Positions 34,878 to 41,910 of a stretch of 64,000 nucleotides of DNA are shown piece by piece. The translations under genes were made by a program, and so were the position numbers. Location: positions 62,001-126,000 of the forward strand of contig MNTU01000016.1 in the NCBI GenBank assembly GCA_001917125.1. Reading direction: 5' to 3'. The stretch is from Azospirillum sp. 47_25 (lineage in GTDB: Bacteria > Pseudomonadota > Alphaproteobacteria > RF32 > CAG-239). The notes beneath the pieces are model-generated. The model saw only the letters and a program-made list of their open reading frames with translations. It ran no database searches and was not told the DNA's origin. Position 1 is the stretch's first letter. Each line of letters starts with the position of its first letter.

Positions 34878-37205
34878 TTAAAGAACTTCACGGCGTCCCA
34901 CATGATCAGCCGCCGATATCAGCCCTTCCTGCTCCATACGGTCAATTAATGAAGCCGCCCGGTTATAACCGATACGCAGCTTACGCTGAATATAGCTGGT
35001 TGACGCTTTCTTGTCCTGCTGAACAATCGCCACCGCCTGAGCGTAAAGGTCTTCTTCGCCTCCGCCGCCGAAATCGCCTTTGTCAAAGACTGCACCGCTG
35101 TCCTTTTCATTCAGTTCACCTGCGGTAACCCCTTCAACATATTCCGGCGCCTTCTGCGACTTGATAAACTCAACCACGCCCTCTATCTCGGCATCGCTGG
35201 CAAAAGCTCCGTGAATACGGATCGGGCGCAAACCGGCCGGCATATAAAGCATATCGCCTTTGCCCAGCAGCTGCTCGGCCCCCTGCTCACCGAGAATGGT
35301 GCGGCTGTCGATTTTGGAAGTAACCTGAAAAGAAATGCGGGTCGGGAAATTGGCCTTAATCGTACCGGTAATAACGTCAACCGACGGACGCTGGGTTGAC
35401 ATAATCAGATGCAGCCCGGCCGCACGTGCCATTTGGGCCAAACGCTGAATAGCCGCCTCAACTTCTTTGCCGGCCACCAGCATCAGGTCGGCCATTTCAT
35501 CCACCACAATCACAATATAAGGCAACGGGGTCAAATCCAGCTCCTGCTCTTCATAGATAGGTTTGCCGGTTTCGCTGTCAAATCCGGTTTGAACCGTTCG
35601 CTTAACCGATTTTCCGCTGGCCCGCAGCTCGGCCAGTTTTTGGTTATAGCCGGCAATATTGCGCACATTCAGCTGCGCCATTGCCCGATAGCGGTCTTCC
35701 ATCTCCTTAACCGCCCATTTCAAACCGATAACCGCCTTGGCCGGGTCGGTAATAACCGGAGTCAACAGATGCGGAATCCCGTTATACATTGAAAATTCAA
35801 GCATTTTCGGGTCAATCATAATCAATTTGCATTCTTCCGGACGCATACGGAACAACAATGATAAAATCATTGAATTGACCCCCACGGATTTACCGGAACC
35901 GGTCGTACCGGCAACCAGCAAGTGCGGCATTTTGCTCAAATCGGCATACACATCTTTGCCGCCGATGTCTTTGCCCAAAACAACGTTCAGCTCATTTTTG
36001 GAATTCATAAAATCCGGATCTTCAAACAAATCGCGCAGCCAAACCGTTTCACGGTTTTTGTTCGGCAATTCAATACCGATGGTATTGCAGCCCGGAACCA
36101 CCGCAATACGAACCGAAATCACCGACATCGAACGGGCAATATCATCGGCCAAACCGATAACCCGGGCCGACTTGGTTCCCGGCGCCGGTTCAAGCTCATA
36201 TAACGTAACCACCGGTCCCGGACGAACCTTCACAATTTTGCCGTTGACGCCGAACTCCTGCAACACGCTTTCCAATTCCCGGGCAATATTGTCCAGCTCT
36301 TCTTTGCTGACATTGTTACCGCCCTTGTCTTTCGGACGTTTCAGCAAATCAACGCTCGGACGTTGATAACCGTCATCCGAAACATCTCCTTTCGGCATAT
36401 TCTTCTCCTTGCGAAGCGGCGCTTTGTCCGCCGGTTTTTCCTCCCGCGCCGCAATCTGACGTTCGCCAAATCCCGGTTCAATCCGTTCTTCTTCAGCTTT
36501 CGCTTTGGCTTTACCCGCTTTGCGGCTTTTCTTGGCCGGTTTGTCCGCCTCTTCCGGCAAATACGGACGCTTGCGGAAACTGAACATCAGCGCAAAAGCT
36601 GATTTGAAAGCCTTCAGAACCTTCCAAACCGCCAATGCCGCGGTACGAATACCTTTCCACCAGGTTTTATAAGTAATTCCCATAACATAATCAAAAGCGA
36701 GCCAGGCCAGCAACAGCAAAATGGCCCCAACCCATACCTGCGCATAACCGTATTTATAAATAATGCTGATAAAACTCATCAAATGGCGGCTTAAAAATTT
36801 TCCCATAAATCCGCCCATTTCGAAAGCGCCCATCCACGAAGGAAGCAAGGCCAGAAATGCGGCAAAAAAATTAACTCCCAAAATCCAGGCCGCCGTCCGG
36901 CTGTACGGATGCAAAAATTCTTTTTGCCGCAGCAGCGTATAGCCCCAAACCGGAAAAGCCAGTAGAAATACCGGCAAGGCCAAACCAAAACTCTTTAAAA
37001 CACAATCGGCAAGATAAGCTCCCGGATAACCAAGATAGTTACGCACCGGCAGCACCCCTGCGGCATTGGCACCGGGATCCTGAGGATGATAACCCGCCAC
37101 GGCGGCAAAAACCGCAATAAAAATTAAAATAAGAATCAGCCCGCCCAAGCGTTCAATCAGCCGCCGCATTAAAGATTTTTGTTTTTTGGTTTTCTTTTTA
37201 GCCAT
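34878..37205 (-). CDS. ftsK: DNA translocase FtsK
   Basis: A 775-residue protein from the ATG at 37205, which follows AGGTGAG; an upstream in-frame ATG at 37238 lacks a site. Four membrane spans lie in the first about 200 residues, then a short charged linker (about 230-310, Lys/Glu/Pro-rich). The RecA-like motor has Walker A GTTGSGKS near residues 427-434 and Walker B VVDEMADLM. The C-terminal winged-helix gamma domain ends ISAADHVGRREVL. It pumps DNA at the septum and activates XerCD at dif. xerD is at 48.4 kb. Confidence 0.96.
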   Translation of the reverse strand: MAKKKTKKQKSLMRRLIERLGGLILILIFIAVFAAVAGYHPQDPGANAAGVLPVRNYLGYPGAYLADCVLKSFGLALPVFLLAFPVWGYTLLRQKEFLHPYSRTAAWILGVNFFAAFLALLPSWMGAFEMGGFMGKFLSRHLMSFISIIYKYGYAQVWVGAILLLLAWLAFDYVMGITYKTWWKGIRTAALAVWKVLKAFKSAFALMFSFRKRPYLPEEADKPAKKSRKAGKAKAKAEEERIEPGFGERQIAAREEKPADKAPLRKEKNMPKGDVSDDGYQRPSVDLLKRPKDKGGNNVSKEELDNIARELESVLQEFGVNGKIVKVRPGPVVTLYELEPAPGTKSARVIGLADDIARSMSVISVRIAVVPGCNTIGIELPNKNRETVWLRDLFEDPDFMNSKNELNVVLGKDIGGKDVYADLSKMPHLLVAGTTGSGKSVGVNSMILSLLFRMRPEECKLIMIDPKMLEFSMYNGIPHLLTPVITDPAKAVIGLKWAVKEMEDRYRAMAQLNVRNIAGYNQKLAELRASGKSVKRTVQTGFDSETGKPIYEEQELDLTPLPYIVIVVDEMADLMLVAGKEVEAAIQRLAQMARAAGLHLIMSTQRPSVDVITGTIKANFPTRISFQVTSKIDSRTILGEQGAEQLLGKGDMLYMPAGLRPIRIHGAFASDAEIEGVVEFIKSQKAPEYVEGVTAGELNEKDSGAVFDKGDFGGGGEEDLYAQAVAIVQQDKKASTSYIQRKLRIGYNRAASLIDRMEQEGLISAADHVGRREVL

Positions 37206-37320
37206 TTTTCTCACCTGTTTATCCGAAATTAAGCCCATTATAGTCAGAAATCATCAACAGATTATTAATTTTGCAAAAATCCCCGCTGCCGCAAACCTCT
37301 GACTAACCGCGGATTAAAAC

Positions 37321-37348
37321 TTGACTTTTTGCACAAAAACGCTAAACC
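37321..37348 (+). promoter_or_regulatory. fabD promoter
   Basis: TTGACT (37321-37326), 16 nt, TAAACC (37343-37348), about 40 nt before the ATG. It has the same form as the addB promoter. Confidence 0.5.
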
Positions 37349-37386
37349 TGAACAGTACATATGAATAACAAATAGAGGTTTTTTAG

Positions 37387-38331
37387 ATGAAATATACCTT
37401 TGTATTCCCCGGCCAGGGTTCACAATTTGTCGGCATGGGGAAAGAACTTGCCGATAATTTTCAGTCGGCACGGGACGTATTTCAAGAAGTCAACGACGCT
37501 GTTTCTCAGGATTTGTTCAAATTGATGGTTGAAGGGCCGGAACACGAGCTGACGCTCACCGCCAATGCCCAGCCTGCCCTTATGGCCAATTCCATGGCCG
37601 TCGTTCGCGTATTGGAAAAAGATTTCGGAATTAAACTGAAAGACAAAGCCAGCTTTGTCGCCGGACATTCTTTGGGTGAATATTCGGCTGCTTGCGCTGC
37701 CGGCGTCTTCTCTCTGCGCGATACCGCAAAACTGTTGCGGACCCGCGGTGAAGCTATGCAACAGGCCGTCCCGGTCGGGGTCGGCGGCATGGCTGCTGTG
37801 ATTGGCGTTTCTTATCAGGATGTCCAGGCTTTGGCTGAAGCCTGCGCTGACGATAACAACCTTTGTGTTGCCGCCAATGACAATGCTGACGGCCAGGTCG
37901 TCCTTTCCGGACATATGGCCGCCATCGACAAAGCCGTTGAAATTGCCTCTGAATTCGGAGCCAAGCGCTGTATCAAACTTCCGGTCAGCGCACCTTTCCA
38001 CAGTCCTCTGATGCAGCCTGCGGCTGAAGTTATGGCTAAAGCTCTGGCAGAAGTCGAAGCTCATAAAGCTGAAATTCCGCTCATTGCCAATGTTTTGGCA
38101 ACGGCTATCAGCGATGAAAAAGAAATTGTCAAACATCTGATTGAACAGGTAACCGGGTCGGTCCGCTGGCGTGAAAGCGTCAATTATATGGCTGATCAGG
38201 GCGTCACCGACGTTGTTGAACTCGGCGCCGGCAAAGTTCTCTCGGGAATTATTAAGCGCAGCCATAAAGAAATAAACGCCGTCTCGGTCAGCTCCGTCGC
38301 CGAAATCGAGGCTCTGGCAAAAGATTTATAA
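37387..38331 (+). CDS. fabD: Malonyl-CoA:ACP transacylase
   Basis: A 314-residue enzyme that loads malonate onto acyl carrier protein. Signatures: GQGSQ near residue 9, the nucleophile S95 in GHSLGEYSA, an Arg in TRGEAMQQA, and the catalytic His in APFHSPLM. AGAGG lies about 10 nt before the ATG. fabG follows after 25 nt. acpP and fabF do not follow fabG. Confidence 0.96.
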   Translation: MKYTFVFPGQGSQFVGMGKELADNFQSARDVFQEVNDAVSQDLFKLMVEGPEHELTLTANAQPALMANSMAVVRVLEKDFGIKLKDKASFVAGHSLGEYSAACAAGVFSLRDTAKLLRTRGEAMQQAVPVGVGGMAAVIGVSYQDVQALAEACADDNNLCVAANDNADGQVVLSGHMAAIDKAVEIASEFGAKRCIKLPVSAPFHSPLMQPAAEVMAKALAEVEAHKAEIPLIANVLATAISDEKEIVKHLIEQVTGSVRWRESVNYMADQGVTDVVELGAGKVLSGIIKRSHKEINAVSVSSVAEIEALAKDL

Positions 38332-38356
38332 CTCGAACAACAAAAGGAACTTATTT

Positions 38357-39094
38357 ATGTTTGAATTACATGACAAAGTAGCTCTCATCACCGGTGCCGC
38401 CGGCGGTTTGGGTGATAAAATTGCCCGCACTCTGCACAAACAGGGTGCCACACTGGCTCTGACCGACATGCGTGCTGAACCGATGGAAAAACTGAAAGCC
38501 GAACTGGGCGACCGCGTTGAAGTCTTCACCGCTAACCTGACTAACCCGGAAGATGTTAAAAATCTGGTTGCTCAGGTTGAAGAAAAACTCGGCCGTATCG
38601 ATATTCTGGTAAACAATGCCGGCTTAACCCGCGACAATCTGTTTATCCGTATGAGCGATGAAGATTGGCAGCTGGTTTTGGACGTTAACCTGTCCGCCGG
38701 TTTCAAATTGGCTAAAGCTGCCGTCCGCGGCATGATGAAACGCCGTTTCGGCCGCATCATCGGCATTGCTTCCGTCGTCGGTGTTACCGGCAACGCCGGA
38801 CAGGCTAACTATTCTGCCTCCAAAGCCGGTATGATTGCCATGAACAAATGTCTGGCTCAGGAAGTCGGTTCCCGCGGTATTACCGTCAACTCCATCGCAC
38901 CGGGCTTTATTCGTACCCCGATGACCGATGTTCTGCCTGAAGATGTAAAAGCTGCTTTGCTGGCAAAAATCCCCGAAGGCAAACTCGGCGAAGCTCAGGA
39001 CATCGCTAACGTTGTTGCTTTCTTGGCTTCTGATGAAGCTCAATACATTACCGGCCAAACCATTAATATCAACGGCGGTATGGCTATGATCTAA
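38357..39094 (+). CDS. fabG: 3-oxoacyl-[ACP] reductase
   Basis: A 245-residue SDR that reduces beta-ketoacyl-ACP with NADPH. Cofactor loop TGAAGGLG is near residues 12-19, NNAG at 86-89, catalytic S139, Y152 and K156, and the C-terminal QYITGQTININGGM. Pairing with fabD fixes the role in fatty-acid synthesis rather than polyhydroxybutyrate metabolism. Confidence 0.95.
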   Translation: MFELHDKVALITGAAGGLGDKIARTLHKQGATLALTDMRAEPMEKLKAELGDRVEVFTANLTNPEDVKNLVAQVEEKLGRIDILVNNAGLTRDNLFIRMSDEDWQLVLDVNLSAGFKLAKAAVRGMMKRRFGRIIGIASVVGVTGNAGQANYSASKAGMIAMNKCLAQEVGSRGITVNSIAPGFIRTPMTDVLPEDVKAALLAKIPEGKLGEAQDIANVVAFLASDEAQYITGQTININGGMAMI

Positions 39095-39109
39095 TTGCTC
39101 CGGCAATTT

Positions 39110-39152
39110 AACACAATACCCCTCTGAATTTACTTCAGAGGGGTATTGTGTT
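39110..39152. terminator. Long perfect hairpin after fabG
   Basis: AACACAATACCCCTCTGAA (39110-39128) and its exact complement (39134-39152) make a 19-bp perfect stem with loop TTTAC. There is no T-run on the + side, so it may protect the fabDG mRNA end or act with Rho rather than as a classic terminator. A small AATTGC-TCCG-GCAATT hairpin lies just before it. Confidence 0.6.
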
Positions 39153-39161
39153 ACTAATCAG

Positions 39162-39239
39162 TTATCTTCCGATACAGTCGTAATCTTTACTCCTTTTTAC
39201 ACAATCATCAACGTTTCGGAATGTCAAAAAACTTTTCAT
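39162..39239 (-). CDS. Possible 25-residue ORF with strong ribosome site
   Basis: The ATG at 39239 is preceded by GGAGGA and overlaps the stop of the relic described next. The product starts MKSFLTFR and has two Cys in a DDC...DYDC pattern. Its start resembles MKRFLNIL of the membrane protein at 39344, so it may be a deleted relic of the same family rather than a working gene. Confidence 0.3.
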   Translation of the reverse strand: MKSFLTFRNVDDCVKRSKDYDCIGR

Positions 39240-39331
39240 TAATCCTCCGTCAAACAACTGGCCGGATACTCCCAACTTCCGCTTAACTTTCCGCAATTCG
39301 CTGCCACAAAATAAAAATCACAACAGCTGAC
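39239..39331 (-). pseudogene. Relic of a second copy of the Cys-rich membrane protein (C-terminus only)
   Basis: The minus strand between two stops encodes 30 residues containing CCDFYF, CGKLSG, and SWEYPASC. The end of the intact neighbour (39344) reads YCDFGF, CFKLEG, EWEYPEIC in the same order and spacing. This is a decayed duplicate of that gene's tail, with no start codon, lying 12 nt downstream of it. Confidence 0.6.
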
Positions 39332-39343
39332 TTAATAGATTTT

Positions 39344-39757
39344 TTACTGATAACATATTTCAGGATATTCCCATTCACCTTCTAATTTGAAGCAATCTTT
39401 TACTTCAAAACCAAAATCACAGTAACCGTATTTCAAATTTAAGGGCGCATTATATTTTTTGCAAAGCTCTTTATCTAACAAATCTAATTTTTCCCGGTCA
39501 CAATCCGCCGTTTTATCTGCACAAGCCCTAAATAATCTTCTGTATTCCTCATCCATATAAATACAACCATTAACTTCATTCCATGTCAAACAGTCATCTC
39601 GGCAGCGTTTTTCATTATAATCCCAAACTTTCCCGTTTTCGGCACAATCCCCGACCTCATCAAAGACATAACCAATCACCATCGCCCAAAACAACATCGG
39701 CGGAATAATAACCAACAACCAAAAAACGTAACGCAAAATATTTAAAAATCTTTTCAT
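39344..39757 (-). CDS. Cys-rich single-pass membrane protein of unknown function
   Basis: A 137-residue protein from the ATG at 39757 (GGTG upstream). One membrane span covers about residues 9-31 (FWLLVIIPPMLFWAMVIGYVF), placing the rest probably in the periplasm, with about ten cysteines in pairs (CAENGK...CRDDC, CADKTADC, YGYCDFGF...CFKLEG...EIC). It follows the 149-residue gene by 5 nt, so the two are an operon. A relic of a second copy follows. Membrane-anchored, disulfide-rich, tandemly duplicated partners are typical of immunity proteins, but no family is recognised. Confidence 0.65.
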   Translation of the reverse strand: MKRFLNILRYVFWLLVIIPPMLFWAMVIGYVFDEVGDCAENGKVWDYNEKRCRDDCLTWNEVNGCIYMDEEYRRLFRACADKTADCDREKLDLLDKELCKKYNAPLNLKYGYCDFGFEVKDCFKLEGEWEYPEICYQ

Positions 39758-39762
39758 TCTAA

Positions 39763-40212
39763 TCACCAATATTTTTGGGGGAAACTTTTATTATACTCAC
39801 GGAAATCAGCACAAGCTTCTTGTGGAGAGGCATAATTATAATTTTTAGCGCGGTCACGGCCGATTCTATTAATATCTAAATCATGCTTCATGTCTGCTTC
39901 TGCTGCATCTTTGCTTAACCCTTTATATCCCCTATTAAAATAATAATCAAACAACTCCTTTTCATTACCCAAAACTTCTGCCGTACGCTCTCCCCATTTT
40001 CCTCTTTGCGTTGCTTTGTAATTAGCTTTACAATGATGATAATCATCAAGATTTACATAACCATGCTTTTTCATCTGCCAATATTCTTCAGACATATCCC
40101 CCACGGCACCGGTTATCTGATTCCAAGCGTCTTTTGTTTCCTCCAATAAGTTCTGACGTGTAAAATCTCCAGTTACAGAAGTCTTTTCTGCAGATCGATT
40201 TAATCCCCCCAT
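39763..40212 (-). CDS. Small soluble protein of unknown function, possible effector/toxin
   Basis: A 149-residue protein. The ATG at 40212 follows AAAGGA at good distance; the longer frame upstream is a weakly coded AT-rich stretch. It has no signal peptide or membrane span. The C-terminal part (DYHHCKANYKAT, GERTAEVLGNEKELFDYYFNRGYKGLS, DLDINRIGRDRA) has a His-Cys, Glu, Asp-x-Asn-x-x-Gly-Arg layout like small domains sometimes found at the ends of secreted toxins. That is a resemblance only. Tight coupling to the Cys-rich membrane gene suggests an effector-immunity pair. Confidence 0.55.
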   Translation of the reverse strand: MGGLNRSAEKTSVTGDFTRQNLLEETKDAWNQITGAVGDMSEEYWQMKKHGYVNLDDYHHCKANYKATQRGKWGERTAEVLGNEKELFDYYFNRGYKGLSKDAAEADMKHDLDINRIGRDRAKNYNYASPQEACADFREYNKSFPQKYW

Positions 40213-40422
40213 AATACTGTCCTTTCTAAATTTGTAATTGAATAAATCAGACATTGCCACAATCTTTAAATCACAAAAAAACCATTTACAACTTTTAAAA
40301 TATACATTACAGAATAAACACCTATAAGAATATATAAATCTTATATAAGTAATATACGATTTTCGCATAAATATAAGATTGACTTAATTTAGATCCTGAT
40401 AATTTTTTTAGGATTTTCCATC

Positions 40423-40665
40423 ATGACTAAATCGGTTTTTACCACAGAGTACCGGATTTTTTTAAAACTGCTGATTGAAGAACGTAAAAGAGCCGGATTG
40501 ACTCAAACTCTGCTGGCCCAAAAACTGGAACAGTCTCAGCCCTACGTTGCCAAATATGAAAAAGGCGTCCGGCGCCTTGATTTGATTGAGTTTCTGGAAA
40601 TTGCCGATGCTATCGGCTTCAACCCTTTTGACTTTCTGAGCAAGTTATTTAAACGTTTCCAATAA
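40423..40665 (+). CDS. XRE-family helix-turn-helix regulator (small)
   Basis: An 80-residue protein that is almost entirely one Cro/CI-type DNA-binding domain (LTQTLLAQKLEQSQPYVAKYEKGVRRLDLIEFLEIADAIG). It is divergent from the two-gene island, with a 210-bp AT-rich gap between them. A perfect inverted repeat lies just after it. Its location suggests it controls the island or itself. Confidence 0.82.
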   Translation: MTKSVFTTEYRIFLKLLIEERKRAGLTQTLLAQKLEQSQPYVAKYEKGVRRLDLIEFLEIADAIGFNPFDFLSKLFKRFQ

Positions 40666-40699
40666 TCAAAACCATCTTCCGCTTACCAAATCTTCATAT

Positions 40700-40720
40700 A
40701 TTTTGCAATATATGCAAAAT
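40700..40720. promoter_or_regulatory. Inverted-repeat operator candidate
   Basis: ATTTTGCA (40700-40707) and TGCAAAAT (40713-40720) flank ATATA. It sits between the small XRE gene and lptF, before a TATAAT (40748-40753). It may be a binding site for a dimeric regulator or part of the lptF promoter region. Confidence 0.4.
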
Positions 40721-40782
40721 AATGATTCCATTTCTAATAAAATTGGATATAATCGCCTCGATAAAGCTAGCTAGAAAATTTA

Positions 40783-41910
40783 ATGAAAAAACTAAACAAA
40801 TATATAGTAACCCAAATTATGATTGGCTTTCTGTTGGTGACGTTCTCGCTGATGTCCATCATCTGGCTGACCCAATCGCTGCGTTTTGTGGAACTGGTTA
40901 CCAATAAGGGGCTTCCGGTTATTTTGTTCGTCAAAATGACCTCTTTGCTGATGCCCCGCATATTTGTCATTCTTTCGCCGATAGCCCTGTTTGTGGCAAT
41001 ATTGTTCGTGTACAACCGTATGCTTTCCGACCGGGAACTGGTTGTCATGAAAGCCGCCGGCATCAGCCCCTGGGCCGGAGCCAAACCGGCAATTTATGTC
41101 GGCATTTTCATGTCTTTTTTTAACATCTATACCAACAATATCATCATTCCCGCCGCCGAAAAAGCTTTTAACGAACTGGAATGGGAAGTCAAAAATGACG
41201 TCTCCCACCTGATGTTCCGGGAAGGCGAATTCACCACGCTCCAATATAATCTGACCGTATTCATCACCACCCATGAAAAAGACGGATCGGTCTCCGGCAT
41301 TCTTGTCAACGACGAACGTGACCCGGACAGCAAAATGAGCATCTCCGCCGAAAAGGGACGCATTGTTTACACCGACAAGGGCCCCCGCCTGATTATGGTT
41401 AACGGCGTCCGTCAGGAAATCAACAAGAAAAGCGGACAGTTCTCTTCTCTCTCTTTTGACCGTTATTCGGTAGATTTCGGCAGTCAAAACAAAACCAAGG
41501 AAAAAGAAACCGGCGCCCGGGAAAAAACACTTTGGGAATTGCTGAACGCCCGCAGCGATCCCAGCCTGACTCCGGCGGAAGTCAACCGCTATATTGTTGA
41601 AGGAAACAAACGCATCCTGACCCCTCTTTACAATCTGGTCTTTGCCCTGATGGCCTGCACCGGGCTGCTGGTCGGCAACTTTAACCGCCGCGGACAAAAC
41701 AAAATCATTTCAATGTCTATCATTTCCATGGTTACGGTTCAGGCCTGCGACCTCATATTCGGCAATCTGGCGGCTAAACATCTTTATTGGCTTCCCTTGC
41801 TTTACCTGAACTTTATATTGCCTCTGACGGCTTGCATTTATCTCCTTTTGTTCTATAATCCGGCATTCTTTGTCCATCGTAAAAAACCCGGAGAACTTAT
41901 GGATGACTAA
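40783..41910 (+). CDS. lptF: LPS export ABC transporter permease LptF
   Basis: A 375-residue LptF/LptG-type permease: N-terminal spans, the coupling helix region YNRMLSDRELVVMKAAGIS, a periplasmic jellyroll (about residues 130-270), then three C-terminal spans. LptF pairs with LptG (9.9 kb) and LptB to power LPS extraction. The ribosome site is weak. The last 8 nt overlap lptD. Confidence 0.88.
   Translation: MKKLNKYIVTQIMIGFLLVTFSLMSIIWLTQSLRFVELVTNKGLPVILFVKMTSLLMPRIFVILSPIALFVAILFVYNRMLSDRELVVMKAAGISPWAGAKPAIYVGIFMSFFNIYTNNIIIPAAEKAFNELEWEVKNDVSHLMFREGEFTTLQYNLTVFITTHEKDGSVSGILVNDERDPDSKMSISAEKGRIVYTDKGPRLIMVNGVRQEINKKSGQFSSLSFDRYSVDFGSQNKTKEKETGAREKTLWELLNARSDPSLTPAEVNRYIVEGNKRILTPLYNLVFALMACTGLLVGNFNRRGQNKIISMSIISMVTVQACDLIFGNLAAKHLYWLPLLYLNFILPLTACIYLLLFYNPAFFVHRKKPGELMDD

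Noticed and set aside
34775-35128. Plus-strand frame starting GTGCTTGAAATT between grpE and ftsK
   Set aside because: The first 40 codons look protein-like, but most of the frame is antisense to ftsK and it starts in the grpE terminator region. At most a gene remnant.
40213-40368. Upstream extension of the 149-residue island protein
   Set aside because: AT-rich, with Cys/Tyr/Phe-rich translation unlike the rest, and a good ribosome site exists at the later ATG (40212).
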